A stretch of DNA of 64,000 bases from Elymus sibiricus (Eukaryota; Streptophyta; Magnoliopsida; Poales; Poaceae). Position numbers and translations under genes: made by a program. Within the stretch, counting starts at the first letter, position 1. Each line of letters begins with the position of its first letter. The stretch covers positions 76,385,954-76,449,953 of the forward strand of contig CM077665.1 in NCBI GenBank assembly GCA_039707655.1, read 5' to 3'. Shown here piece after piece: positions 1 to 10,889 of the stretch. The notes under the pieces were generated by a model. It was not told where the DNA came from, ran no database searches, and was given only the letters and a program-made list of their open reading frames with translations.

Positions 1-3000
1 GTTGAGTGCGTGCGTGCGAAGCGTTTTTCCTGGCTAACGCGATTGTAAGGCGATTAGGAGGCGATTTAGGGTTTGGCCGCCGCCGCCGGCGGCAGTGGCC
101 GCTGGCCACTGCCCTCGCTGGGGTCATGTGCTCCTCTCGGCTGTGAACTTGATGCCCTGATGAGAGATGGAGAAGAGTTGGTCTAGCATGGGCGTTGTCT
201 CTGCGATCTGCTACAGACTGGTTTGAAGGATCCGTCGCCTGCACAGTTTTACGTCCCAGCGTGCGTCTAGCAATGCTGGTTATCAGTCCCGGCGCAACTC
301 CGTTTGCCTTACAAAGGTGTTGTGATCGGTTTTTTGTCCCTCCGTATCGTGCTGATTACGGTTGGTTTTCTATTTTCTGTTCGTCTGCTAAATCGACTTG
401 TTCCGGAGCCTGACCGGGAGCAATGAAGTTTCTTAGTTGGAATTGTCGTGGTCTTCAACAGGCCGCAGCCGTTAGGGCCCTTCTTGATGTTAATTCTCGA
501 AGGAAACCTGACGTTTTATTTCTGTCGGAAACACACCTAGAAGAATACCCGGCTGATTGCTTAATGAGGCGGTTAAAGATGGACCACAAAGAAGTCGTCC
601 GGAGTGACGGCCGAAGTGGTGGTCTCTTACTACTATGGAAGAAAGATGTCAATATATCGTTGCGGTTTAAGTCAGACAAGTTTATTGATGTCTTGGTGGA
701 TTCAGGTACAGATGATGCATGGAGATTTACCGGCATGTATGGGGAGCCGAACTGGGCAGAGAAGTATCGGACATGGCAAACTTTACGTGATCTAAATACT
801 TGTGGCAATCTGCCATGGTTGGTGATGGGCGACTTGAACGAAATCTTGTACTCCTTTGAGAAAGAAGGGGGTAAGCCAAGGCCCCAACGATTCTTGAATA
901 TGTTTCGTGATGCTTTAGATGCTTGTAATCTCGAGGATTTTGGTTTTATTGGTGACAAGTTTACCTGGAAAAGAGGTAAGATTAGGGAGAGGCTGGACAG
1001 GGCCTTGACGAATGAGTCATGGAACAATAAGTTTGCTGATGCAATATTGACAAACCTGGAATATAACAAGTCTGACCATCGTCCTATACTCATGTGCATG
1101 GGGGAGGGGAGTGCGCCTGATCTGAATCCTACTACAGTACTGCGTTTTGAGGCAAGGTGGTTGAAAGAGGAGAAGTTCAAGGACGTGGTACAAGAAGCCT
1201 GGGATCGGGCTAGCCCAAATTTGCTGGACAGTGGCCTGGCGGAGAAGTTGAGTTTTGTGCACGGACAATTACACCGCTGGGACAAAGCGATTTTAAAAAG
1301 CCCAAAACGTAAGTTGAGATCTGTTCAGAGTGAACTTGAGAAAGTATCCCGGCTAGAGATAAATGACAGGAACATTGCCAAACAAAAGGAGTTGTCAGAA
1401 GAAATAGAGAAATTATTAGAACAAGAAGAAGTGTACTGGTCGCAAAGGAGCAGACTGAACTGGTTGAAATTTGGTGACCGCAACACTGCGTACTTTCACA
1501 ACTATGCCAGTATGCGAAGACAGCGAAACAAAATTAAGAAGTTGAAGGACAATCAGGGGGTTTGGCAAGAGGGGTCTGCACATTTGAACCCCATGATCTC
1601 GAATTATTTCGAGAGCTTGTTTACTTCGGAGGTGGCTGATGTTGACCCTGGTTTGCTGGAGAAGGTCGTACCTCGGGTGGACCAGGCGATGAATGATGTA
1701 TTGAGCGAGCCCTATTCAGCGGAGGATGTTAAGCGAGCACTTTTTTCTATTGGTGATTTGAAGGCCCCAGGTAAAGATGGCCTGCACGCTATATTCTTCA
1801 AAAAATGTTGGCACATCCTTGGGGGAGCGATTACAGAAGAAGTGCTTAAGGCAATCCATCAAAAAATCATCCCAGAAGGGTGGAATGACACTATCATTAT
1901 TCTCATTCCGAAAGTGGACGATCCAGAGAAGGTAACACAGTATAGGCCTATCAGCTTGTGCACTGTTCTTTATAAGATTATATCTAAGATGATTGCTGTT
2001 CGTCTAAAGAGCTTGCTTGATGATGTTATATCTCCTGTCCAAAGTGCCTTTGTCCCTGGACGCCTTATTACCGATAATATTCTTGTCGCATATGAGAGTA
2101 TGCACACCATCAAGAATAAGAAAAAAGGAAATTCTGGTTATTGTGCGGTCAAGCTAGACATGCATAAAGCATACGACAGGGTCGAGTGGGTTTTTCTTCA
2201 AAAGATGCTGCTTCGGTTGGGTTTCCAACAAGACTTCGTTGATCTTCTTATGGCTTGTGTCTCATCGGTTAAATATAATGTGAGATTTAATGACCAGGAG
2301 ACGGAACAGTTCATTCCTTCCAGGGGACTCCGTCAGGGGGACCCTCTCTCTCCGTACTTATTTTTGCTGTGCGCGGAAGGATTATCAAGTTTATTGGCTC
2401 ATGAAGAGGAGGTTCGTGGCATCGAGGGGGTAAGGGTATGCAGAAATGCACCATCAGTTTCACACTTGTTATTTGCTGATGACTCTTTAATCCTCATGAA
2501 AGCTGATTTGATTAATGCAACCTCATTGAGACAAGTACTTGATCTTTATTGTGCAAACTCTGGCCAAATGGTTAGTGAAGCTAAGTGTAGTATTTTCTTC
2601 AGTCCAAATGTGGATGTCCAACTAAAAGCTGATATATGTACTGAACTCAACATCATGACTGAAGCAATGTCTGATAGATATCTGGGTCTGCCTGCCATGG
2701 TGGGTGCTGACAGAAGTGACAGCTTCATGTATTTGGTTGAGAGGGTGATTAACAGACTGCATGGCTGGAAAGAAAAGATCTTATCCCTTGGGGGTAAAGA
2801 GATCCTGATTAAAGCTATAGTTCAGTCCCTCCCAGTTTTTGCCATGTCAGTTTTCAAGATCCCAAAGATAATTTGTAAGGAAATTACAGATGCCATTGCT
2901 GGGTTTTGGTGGGGTGATACAGAGGAGAAAAGTAAGATGCACTGGTGGGCATGGTGGAAGATGTGCATTCCCAAGAAAAATGGTGGCATGGGGTTCAGAG

Positions 3001-4578
3001 ACGTCCACGCATTTAATCTAGCTATGCTTGCTAAGCAAAGTTGGAGATTGATATCAAATCCCGAAACTCTGTGTGCTCGTGTACTACGCGCTAAGTATTA
3101 TCCTGATGGGAATCTATTAAAGGCGGGTCCTAAGAAGGGATCTTCCTTTACTTGGCAAAGTATTGTAGCAGGTTTACAAACTTTCAAGAGAGGACATATT
3201 TGGAGAGTGGGTTCAGGAAGTCTAATCAATATTTGGGAAGATCACTGGATCCCTAACAGCCCATCAAGGAAGGTTATTTCAAGGAGGGGCATGTGTCTTC
3301 TGCAAACGGTTGATGAATTGATTAATCCGTGGACAGGAAGTTGGGACGAAGTGTTGATTCGAGACAATTTTATTTCAGTGGATGCCGAACGAATCTTGAA
3401 GATCCCGTTGAGCACACATTTAACCGAGGACTTTATTGCCTGGCACAAGACTCGGTCGTTCTCATTTTCAGTCCGGTCTGCATACTATACGGAGTGGGAA
3501 CACCAGTTTGGAGCGCGTATAAGAAGATGTGATGATGGACCATCTACACTAAACCCGGTATGGGAGATTCTCTGGAAGCTACAAGTGCCAAGCAAAATTA
3601 AAATCTTTGGCTGGAAGGCGTTGCATGGAATTATTCCGGGTATGTCAGTTCTCGCAAACCGGCACATTCCAGTTTCTGGGCTCTGTCCGATCTGTAAGAG
3701 GGGGGCAGAAGACTTGAAGCACCTCATGTTTACTTGTGATCGTGCAAAAGAAGTTTGGCTAGCCTTGGGCCTTCAGGAGACGATTGTCCAGGCTGCTGCA
3801 TTAGACCAGTCTGGATGTGTCATCCTTGAGAATTTACTCCGAGATAAAAGGCGAAAGTCTGCTACTTTGGAACATATTGGTTTCCAAGAGATCATATTGG
3901 TTGGGGCCTGGTACATATGGTGGCAACGAAGGGAATCCGTGAAGGGGGAAGTGGTGGCGAGTCCTCCTAAATCGGCACTGGCTATACATGCAATAACAAC
4001 GAACTATGCGGGGGCTTCAAGTGCTGGCCAAATTACTGAAGGGAAGTGGTCTAAACCTGGTCACAACATGTATAAGATGAATGTGGACGCATGCTTTATG
4101 GAGGATGGATGCGGGGCTACTGCGGCTGTTCTTCGAAATCACCATGGACAGGCTTTGGCTGGTTCATCGTCCCTGGTTAGTCACGTTCTCGATGCCCCTT
4201 CCGCCGAGGCGATGGCATTGAAAAATGGTATGATGCTTGCAGATCAGCTTGGATGTTCCAATATCACTTTTGAATCGGACTGTCTTAAAATTATCTTGGC
4301 ATGCAAGGGGGAAGTGGACATTCTGAATCCTTATTCGGCGATTTTGAGTGACTGCTTTATATTAGCTCAAAGAATTGGGTCAGTATCTTATGCTCATTGT
4401 CCAAGAGGGGCAAACCAAGTGGCACACAAGATAGCTAGATGTTGTTACGATTCTAATTCCGTAATCTCGTGGGATAATGATCCTCCACAGTTTATTCTAG
4501 CTGAACTTGTTTCTGATGTATCCCTTATTTGAGTTGAATAAAATGGGCCACAAGTTCAAAAAAAAATAAAAAAAAATA
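1..4578 (+). mobile_element. L1-type LINE (non-LTR retrotransposon)
   Basis: The stretch contains a complete LINE ORF2 followed by a short 3' UTR with AATAAA near 4537 and an A-rich tail at about 4558-4578. The tail is the usual sign of target-primed reverse transcription. The first 422 bases are GC-rich near 70-120 and contain no convincing ORF1 (no gag-like RNA-binding domain or zinc knuckle). ORF1 may therefore lie upstream of the window or be missing. The true 5' end and target-site duplication could not be defined because the element reaches the window edge. Confidence 0.85.
423..4532 (+). CDS. LINE ORF2: endonuclease / reverse transcriptase / RNase H polyprotein
   Basis: An uninterrupted 1369-codon frame. 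The N-terminus (about residues 1-225) is an exonuclease-endonuclease-phosphatase (APE-like) domain: WNCRG at residue 6, SETHLEE near 35, GDLNE, and SDHRPI near 217. It would nick target DNA. The reverse transcriptase spans roughly residues 490-750, with YRPISL, AFVPGR, RQGDPLSP and the catalytic FADD at 684-687. A zinc-binding RT-associated domain (zf-RVT) lies near 1010-1115 with CPICKRG and HLMFTC. The C-terminus (about 1218-1350) is a plant LINE RNase H (RVT_3 type), starting NVDACF and including ESDC. The length and order are normal for plant L1 elements. The start chosen is the first ATG giving the endonuclease N-terminus, 8 bases after a TGA in another frame. The absence of any stop suggests a young or recently active copy. 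Function follows from the family; activity is untested. Confidence 0.93.
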   Translation: MKFLSWNCRGLQQAAAVRALLDVNSRRKPDVLFLSETHLEEYPADCLMRRLKMDHKEVVRSDGRSGGLLLLWKKDVNISLRFKSDKFIDVLVDSGTDDAWRFTGMYGEPNWAEKYRTWQTLRDLNTCGNLPWLVMGDLNEILYSFEKEGGKPRPQRFLNMFRDALDACNLEDFGFIGDKFTWKRGKIRERLDRALTNESWNNKFADAILTNLEYNKSDHRPILMCMGEGSAPDLNPTTVLRFEARWLKEEKFKDVVQEAWDRASPNLLDSGLAEKLSFVHGQLHRWDKAILKSPKRKLRSVQSELEKVSRLEINDRNIAKQKELSEEIEKLLEQEEVYWSQRSRLNWLKFGDRNTAYFHNYASMRRQRNKIKKLKDNQGVWQEGSAHLNPMISNYFESLFTSEVADVDPGLLEKVVPRVDQAMNDVLSEPYSAEDVKRALFSIGDLKAPGKDGLHAIFFKKCWHILGGAITEEVLKAIHQKIIPEGWNDTIIILIPKVDDPEKVTQYRPISLCTVLYKIISKMIAVRLKSLLDDVISPVQSAFVPGRLITDNILVAYESMHTIKNKKKGNSGYCAVKLDMHKAYDRVEWVFLQKMLLRLGFQQDFVDLLMACVSSVKYNVRFNDQETEQFIPSRGLRQGDPLSPYLFLLCAEGLSSLLAHEEEVRGIEGVRVCRNAPSVSHLLFADDSLILMKADLINATSLRQVLDLYCANSGQMVSEAKCSIFFSPNVDVQLKADICTELNIMTEAMSDRYLGLPAMVGADRSDSFMYLVERVINRLHGWKEKILSLGGKEILIKAIVQSLPVFAMSVFKIPKIICKEITDAIAGFWWGDTEEKSKMHWWAWWKMCIPKKNGGMGFRDVHAFNLAMLAKQSWRLISNPETLCARVLRAKYYPDGNLLKAGPKKGSSFTWQSIVAGLQTFKRGHIWRVGSGSLINIWEDHWIPNSPSRKVISRRGMCLLQTVDELINPWTGSWDEVLIRDNFISVDAERILKIPLSTHLTEDFIAWHKTRSFSFSVRSAYYTEWEHQFGARIRRCDDGPSTLNPVWEILWKLQVPSKIKIFGWKALHGIIPGMSVLANRHIPVSGLCPICKRGAEDLKHLMFTCDRAKEVWLALGLQETIVQAAALDQSGCVILENLLRDKRRKSATLEHIGFQEIILVGAWYIWWQRRESVKGEVVASPPKSALAIHAITTNYAGASSAGQITEGKWSKPGHNMYKMNVDACFMEDGCGATAAVLRNHHGQALAGSSSLVSHVLDAPSAEAMALKNGMMLADQLGCSNITFESDCLKIILACKGEVDILNPYSAILSDCFILAQRIGSVSYAHCPRGANQVAHKIARCCYDSNSVISWDNDPPQFILAELVSDVSLI

Positions 4579-5508
4579 AGTCGACTGGTTTTAGTAAAAT
4601 AGAAATGTTGATTATTATTGAATACAGAGACCACATTTCCTGAAATACAAGCTAGATCATTGGATAATGGTTCTCACTTTCGGTCATTTCAGTAGCTACT
4701 AACATAATTCACTTTTGATCAGCATTTTCCAGTATTTGTAGTAAGAGGAATTTAAATAAATTTCAAACTTTTGTCAAAATTACTCAAGTTTTTTATTTGA
4801 TTTCAATTATTTTATGTGAATTATTTGGTACTTTGACCGAAATGCAGTGACGTGTGGCCGAAATATTTCCAAAATCAAAATTGAAACCAATTGCCACATG
4901 AGAAAGTATCCAGTGGAAATCAAGTCGCAATGAAAACTTGATGCGAACAAAGTTTTAAAAAGTTCATCAAAATATACGATACGCTGTAAAAAGGTGGTGT
5001 TCTATAAGCATGTGAACTTTGAAGTTCATTTTGCTTTCGAAGGTAATAAAAAACTCGTCCATAAATTGTAATGATGTTCTTTTTTTCCTATTTATTGCCA
5101 ATTTTGGTTTCTTCATACCTCCTAAATTAGTTTGATTTTGAACATGAAATTTTACATGCTCGTAGAACACCACCTCTTAAACACCATGTTTTCATTTGTA
5201 GAAATCCCAAAACATAGTTTTCATCTGGTCTTAGTCGTTTTATACCGTAACTTGGTTTTCATCAAATATTTTATGTTGTCACGAATCTGGGAACAAGCAT
5301 ATGCCCACATGGTCACAAGATATAAGGTATTGATGAAATCCTTGGAAGTTGATCAAAATAAGAAAAACACACAAGAATGCACTACCGAACACAGGGTGGC
5401 CAGCCCTATACCAGCGGCCCGTGCAAACCCAGGTAGGGTTTCGAGGAAAACCCGACTCGGGCCGACACCACCACCAAACGATAGGGAAGGGGCGAAATCA
5501 TTAATTAA
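4579..5508. other. AT-rich intergenic stretch with one imperfect inverted repeat
   Basis: No gene is supported. The only structure seen is an imperfect inverted repeat: about 4993-5013 pairs with 5154-5174 (core GGTGGTGTTCTATAAGCATGT, 19 of 21 positions). Weaker similarity continues inward. It may be a relic of a foldback element or MITE. From about 5380 the sequence becomes GC-rich as it approaches the DNA element starting at 5509. Confidence 0.4.
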
Positions 5509-7956
5509 GGGTGTCTCCAACGGCGACCAGCAAACCGCCCGCATTCGTCCGGACCACGTTGTCCGGACCGCGGAAGCCATCCAACGTGGGCCTGTATCGG
5601 TCCGCTGGGCGGCCCGGGTGTACTTTCTCCGCAAACCGGAGACAAATGGGGGGGGGGAGTCTGGACATGCGAAACGTCGCTTTCTGTCCCTGGCCCACCC
5701 AAGAGGAAGGCGGAGCCTGCGCTTTTGTAGCACGCCGCATTGTTTCCGCGCCAAAATCCCCAACTCTCTTACCATTCCCCGCCGCTCTCCACCCAATTCC
5801 CGCTCTTTTCGCCCACCCTCTCCTTCCTTCCGCCGTCAACACATGGAACCGTCAGAGAACCTGACGAAGATGAAGGCGACGGAGGTGTCGGAGGATCCGA
5901 GAATCACGCTCGCTCGGAAGATCAACTCGGCTACGCGGCAAGATCATTGTGTCAAAGCGAAGGCCACAAAGAATGAGAAGATCAAGAAGCGGTTGGCCAC
6001 CGGTGGTCCTGGTGGAGAAATTGGGCGTGGCGGCCACGGTGGTCGTGGCTGACATGGCAGATGTCGCTAGACGGGCACGCCCAGGGTACAGACGGCGCCG
6101 TAACGGGAGCATTACAATCCTCCGTACTACTACGCCGTCAATCAGTTTGGAACCCCCGCGAGTAAGGTGCCTCACATCGTCGACGTAAATGTGTCGCCGG
6201 TCTTCTTCAAGTATTCTTCGCCGCAGCTCGTCCAGGCACGGACGGCGGCCGGGGAGCAGATGGGTGTCCGCACCCTGTTCTACAATGCCTAGAGCGGGGG
6301 AGCCGGCATACTACGCTCTGGACAGGGAGGTGCTCGACATCATCCACGACGGAGGCGATGGAGGAGGTGGAGTCTGTGAGGACGGGCCGGTGGAAGACTC
6401 GGATCCCACCCAGTCCAACAACTACGAGCAGCAGCAGTCCTACACCGAGACGGCCACTCAGTAGTCCTACACCTAGACCGGCATGGACACACGGCAACAA
6501 CAGCGTTGGGTCGCCGGATAGCAGCAGTCGGAGGTGTAGGAGGAGGAGGAGGGGAGGAGGAGGAGGGGGAGGACGGGGAGGATGATGATCCGACTGATAC
6601 AGCTGTCGATCTGTAGAAGGAGGGCAGAGGAGCAAGCTTCAACATGCTGGAGGATGAGCTGTTATGCGATGCATGATTGGACACTAGCCTCGATCCTCTC
6701 CATGACACGGAGCAAAATGGCAGAACCTTTGGGAACAACATTCATGTATGGTTCCATGAACACAAGCATTTCGCGCTGTACCACGACGCGGTCATCCGCA
6801 ACCCTGAATGGAAGTCCCTCAACCATCGATATGGTACACCATCCAAGAGGCCATGTCCAAGTATTGAGGGCACTTGAAACATCTCATCACATGGTGGCCT
6901 ACCGGTGAACAAATCACCGAGCAAGTAAGTTGATCACAAGCCAGATATGCTTAGTTTTGTTGCTCACTTGCCGGACATGCATTTGTTTTGCTGCTCACTA
7001 GCGAGATATGCATTGTTTTGTAGCCATCTCATTCTTGTTTGGTGTACAAGAAGTTGGAAAAGAAAAACTTCACCATCAAGCATTGTTGGTTGAAGTTGAT
7101 TTGGCAACCGAAGTCAAACCTTTTTATAGCCAAGACCACCACCCAAGCCAACATTGAAGAAACCGGTGACCCTAGCGCCCAACCCAAGAACCGCCGAAGA
7201 AGGTTAGAAGAAATTTACACGGGAAGAAGTGGGAGGAGCAGAGGGCGCAATGAGAAGGTACGGCGACCAAGCTGGCGGAGAGGTTCGAGGACATCTTGGT
7301 GAAGAAGGAGGAGGCATGCGTGAAGCTCTCGGACCTTAAGGAGGAGAAAAAGGCTTAGAGGTTCAAATTGTTGATGGAGGAGAGGACCATGATCGAAGAG
7401 AGGAAGACCGCGCTCGAGGAAAAGAAGATGAAGATCGCCGCCAATGCGGAGGACGCCAAGATTTTGACCTTGAAAGTGGACTCTTTGGATGCCGACGCAA
7501 GAATGATAGAGCAATCCGTCCGCTACCAGATGTTGCAGCGCCAGAAAGATCGATTGGTGGCGGCGAAGAGTGAGGACTGTGAGGAGATGGACGCCGAGTC
7601 GGTCTACGCGGCGGCGGCGACGACACCTTGATCAGGGAGCAGAAGGTTATGATTCCTGGTCTGACAGAGCAGAAAATTGCACGTACTGTCGAACCGATGT
7701 TATTTTGGATTCAGGCATGTAAAAACTAAGAAAACTTGCCTCTTTTTTGGTTGTGATCGGGCATGCGGTCTGGCGCTAGTGTGATCCGGCGTGTTTGTGG
7801 GTCGGACTAAATTTGAATTTGAAATTACCCTTTACTGGCAGACTTATACATGATAGCGTTGGATGGCGGCCTCCCGTATCCGCGTCCGCTAACTGGTCCC
7901 TCCATGTTCGCGGACGGATGCGGGAGGAAATTTGCGGGTTGCCGTTGGAGATATCC
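5509..7956 (+). mobile_element. PIF/Harbinger-like DNA element with a gene relic, no transposase seen
   Basis: The left end starts GGGTGTCTCCAACGGCGACC after ATTAA. The right end is the inverted counterpart, GGTTGCCGTTGGAGATATCC. Similarity continues inward (CGCATTCGTCCG on the left, CGGACGGATGCG on the right). A 3-bp flank of TAA on the left and AAA on the right fits a decayed TWA target duplication as made by PIF/Harbinger elements. The interior holds a broken gene at 5843-7631. No DDE transposase was recognised, so this looks like a non-autonomous element. The superfamily assignment is inferred from the termini and flank. Confidence 0.6.
5843..7631 (+). pseudogene. Decayed gene with NAM-associated C-terminal domain (PF14303-like)
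   Basis: Pieces of one plant protein family appear in order in different frames. A start MEPSENLTKMKA at 5843 leads into a low-complexity Arg/Gly region. Near 6680-6870 there is NNIHVWFHEHK followed by RNPEWKSLNHRY, which resembles the SANT/trihelix-like part of these proteins. Near 7040-7130 there is KKNFTIKHCWLKL, a family hallmark normally followed by a short Lys/Asn-rich motif. A last open stretch at 7368-7631 is rich in Glu/Lys/Met (MLMEERTMIEERK) and matches the coiled-coil C-terminus. At least three frameshifts separate the blocks, so no intact product is possible. In the family the role is thought to be DNA binding. Its position between inverted termini suggests it is the ORF1-type cargo of the element. 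Confidence 0.6.
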
Positions 7957-8870
7957 AAAGGAGCACACTTTGCAAAGGCCACTCCCACCTTCCCAGGTTG
8001 CAACAATTGTCACACACCACGTACGCCACTTATCGCAACCTATGAGTTTTGCTTTTTTTCGTTTATTTGTTTATTCAAAACATTTTATATCTCAAACGGT
8101 GCGTCCAAATCTCTTACCATTTACACCGCTGGATTCCTCGCATTGAGATATTCAAAACTAGACCCCATGTTGATAGGTTCCGACGAACTTTTTTTCATAA
8201 AAAATTGGAAAAAAGCACCGAAACGGGAGCACATTTTTTTCCTTTCTGAGAGGCACGCCCGTGCCTCTCACATAGGTAAATCCATGCCATCACGATAAGT
8301 AAATCCGTGCCTCCACGAGAACTAAATCAATGCCTCTCTTGGTACAAAAAAAACACGGTTTTTTCTTCTTGCGAGAGCCACGACCGTGCCTCTCACGTCG
8401 TGCCTCTCCGAGAAGTAAATTTGTGCCTCTCGCGGAAGAAGAGAACAATAAACACGCGTATTTTGTCCCTTTCAGAGAGGCATGGCCTTGCCTCTCGCAA
8501 AAGTAAATCCGTGCATCTAGGAGAAGTAAATATGTATTTCTCGCCTGAGCAACTCCATACGTCTACAAGAAGTAAATCTGTGCCTCTTGCGGAAGAATAA
8601 AAAACGCATTGTTTCGCGTCTATTTTTTTTTGGATTTGTTTTGTCCAGAACGTAAGGAAAACGGGGGAAAAGCCGAAAAAATCATTGAAAAGCCGAAAAC
8701 GCGTGCAGAAAAATAAAAGAAAATGAAATCTAGGAGTATCCAGAGCACGACATGTGGCGGTGGCTGAAAACACGCCAAATGACGCGCTTCCAGCTCACCC
8801 CAAGTGAACCTTGCAGGGGCTCCGGAAGGAGTACTCCTTGATTAGTTGTTGTAAAGAACTGCGCTAACAC
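7957..8870 (+). repeat. GTGCCTCTC-hairpin repeat element, copy 1
   Basis: This segment is colinear with 29500-30450. Both share GCAACCTA followed by T-rich sequence, ATTCAAAA-ATTTTAT, a run of GTGCCTCTC-type repeats, and a common 3' end containing GACATGTGGCGGTGGCTGA. The repeats near 8248, 8375 and 8475 form palindromes of the kind GAGAGGCACG-N-CGTGCCTCTC. The right end (reverse complement TAATCAAGGAGTACTCCTT) resembles the left end of the second copy (TAATTGAGAAGTACTTCCTT). This suggests short terminal inverted repeats and a non-autonomous DNA transposon. There is no supported coding sequence. Confidence 0.5.
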
Positions 8871-8972
8871 TGATTAAGTTGGACCCCTAAAACCAGCACA
8901 CCATCCACCACCACAGACCAAATTCATGACGCACAGCAGACCTAACCACATTGGGTTAGCCCGCGAGACCAC

Positions 8973-10864
8973 TGTTGGGGAACGTTGCATGGGAAACAAA
9001 AAAATTCCTACGCACACGCAAGATCTATCCATGGTGATGAGCATCTATGAGAGGGAGAGTGGATCTACATACCCTTGTAGATCGCTAAGCGGGAAGCGTT
9101 AAGAAACGCGGTTGATGTAGTCGGACGTCTTTGTGATCCAAATCGCCGAGCGTCCCGCGATCCCATCACGATCCATCTCGCGATCCAATCACGATCCGTC
9201 CCGCGATCCCATCACGATCCGTCCCGCGATCAAATCACGAATCGTCTTGCGATCCTGATCACGGTCCTTCCGATCTAGTGCCGAACAGACGGCACCTCTG
9301 CGTTCAGCACACGTACAGCTCGATGACGATCTCCGCCTTCTTGATCCAGCAAGAGGGGGCGGAGAGGTAGATGAGTTCTCCGGCAGCGCGACGGCGCGGC
9401 GGCGGTGGTGGTGGAACTATTCCGGCAGGGCTTCGCCTAAGCACTGCCAAAACTAGACTAAAGGAGAAAACGATCTAGAGGAAGTAGAGGGAGCACGTGG
9501 CAATTACGGTTAGCTCTCCCCTCTAAATCCTCTAGTATATATAGGAGGGAGGGAGGGGAGGAGGCAGCCTCAAACCCTCAAGGGTTGGCCGAAATAGGAG
9601 GTGGAGGAGTCCTACTCCAAACCTACTAGGAGTAGGATTCCTCCTCTCCACCTGGAAACCCTTTCCACCTTTCCACCTTTTGGTTTTTCCCACCCCTAGC
9701 TGTATGGGCCTTAGTGGGGGGTTCGGCCAGCCCACTAGGGGCTGGTTTGACTCCTCCCACAGCCCATGAGGTCCTTTGGATCGAGACACCCCTCCCGATG
9801 GCCCCCGGTACCCTCCCGGCACTCCCGGTACACTACCGAAGTACCCGAAATTTTCCGGTGACCAAAACAGGACTTCCTATATATCAATCTTTATCTCCGG
9901 ACCATTCCGGAGCTCCTCGTGATGTCCAGGATCTCATCCGGGACTCCGAACAACCTTCGGTCACCACCATACATAACTCTACCATACCGAAATGGCACCG
10001 AACCTTAAGTGTGCAGACCCTGCGGGTTCGAGAACTATGTAGACTTGACTGAGACACCTCCACGGTCAATAACCAATAGCGGGACCTAGATGCCCATATT
10101 GGTTCCTACATATTCTACGAAGATCTTTATCGGTTGAACCTCTATGTCAAGGATTCAGTTAATCCCGTACGTTGTTCCCTTTGTTCTTCGGTATGTTACT
10201 TGCCCGAGATTCGATCGTCGGTATCTCTATACCTAGTTCAATCTCGTTACCGGCAAGTCTCTTTGCTCGTTCCGTAATATAAGATCCCGTGGCTAACACT
10301 TAGTCACATTGCTTGCAAGGCTCAGTGTGATGTTGCATTACCAAGTGGGCCCTGAGATACCTCTCCGTCACACGGAGTAACAAATCCCAGTCTTGATCCA
10401 TGCCCACTCAACAGACACCCTCGGAGATACCTGTAGAGCATCTTTATAGTCACCCAGTTACGTTGTGACGTTTGATCCACACAAGGTATTCCTCCGGTGT
10501 CAGTGAGTTGCATGATCTCATGGTCATAGGAACAGATACTTGACATGCAGAAAACTATAGCAATAAACTGACACGATCATATGCTATGTTTATAGTTTGG
10601 GTCTTGTCCATCACATCATTCTCCTAATGATGTGATCCCGTTATCAAATGACATCTCATGTCTATGGCCAGGAAACCTTGACCATCTTTGATCAACAAAC
10701 TAGTTAACTAGAGGCATACTAGGGACACAGTGTTGTCTATGTACCCACACATGTATTTGAGTTTCCAATCAATACAATTATAGCATGGATAATAAACGAT
10801 TATCACGAACAAGGAAATATAATAATAACCAATTTATTATTGCCTCTAGGGCATATTTCCAACA
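8973..10864 (-). repeat. 3' LTR of minus-strand Copia
   Basis: Reads TGTTGGGGAACG at its plus-strand left edge and ends TTTCCAACA, so on the minus strand it runs TGTTGGAAA to CCCCAACA. A TATA-like CTATATATAC (minus strand) lies near 9534-9545. A degenerate array of about 20-bp GCGATCC-ATCACGATCC units lies at about 9143-9265. It differs from its partner at 15902-17792 by scattered substitutions and small indels, a few percent by eye. Confidence 0.88.
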
Positions 10865-10889
10865 GTCTCCCACTTGCACTAGAGTCAAT

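Noticed and set aside
455..1285. Long open frame on the minus strand opposite LINE ORF2
   Set aside because: It overlaps the endonuclease domain completely, has no recognisable domain, and is explained as a shadow of the ORF2 coding constraint.
5132..6052. 306-codon plus-strand open frame spanning the Harbinger-like left end
   Set aside because: It runs from AT-rich non-coding DNA across the transposon terminus. Only the part from 5843 resembles the NAM-C family start.
6207..6741. Pro/Ser/Leu-rich minus-strand frames
   Set aside because: They lie opposite a GGAGGAGGA-type low-complexity stretch of the pseudogene and reflect composition only.
9714..10052. Repeated open frames inside the Copia LTRs (also 16641-17007 and 59998-60303)
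   Set aside because: They recur because the LTR is repeated; they are not coding regions of Copia elements.
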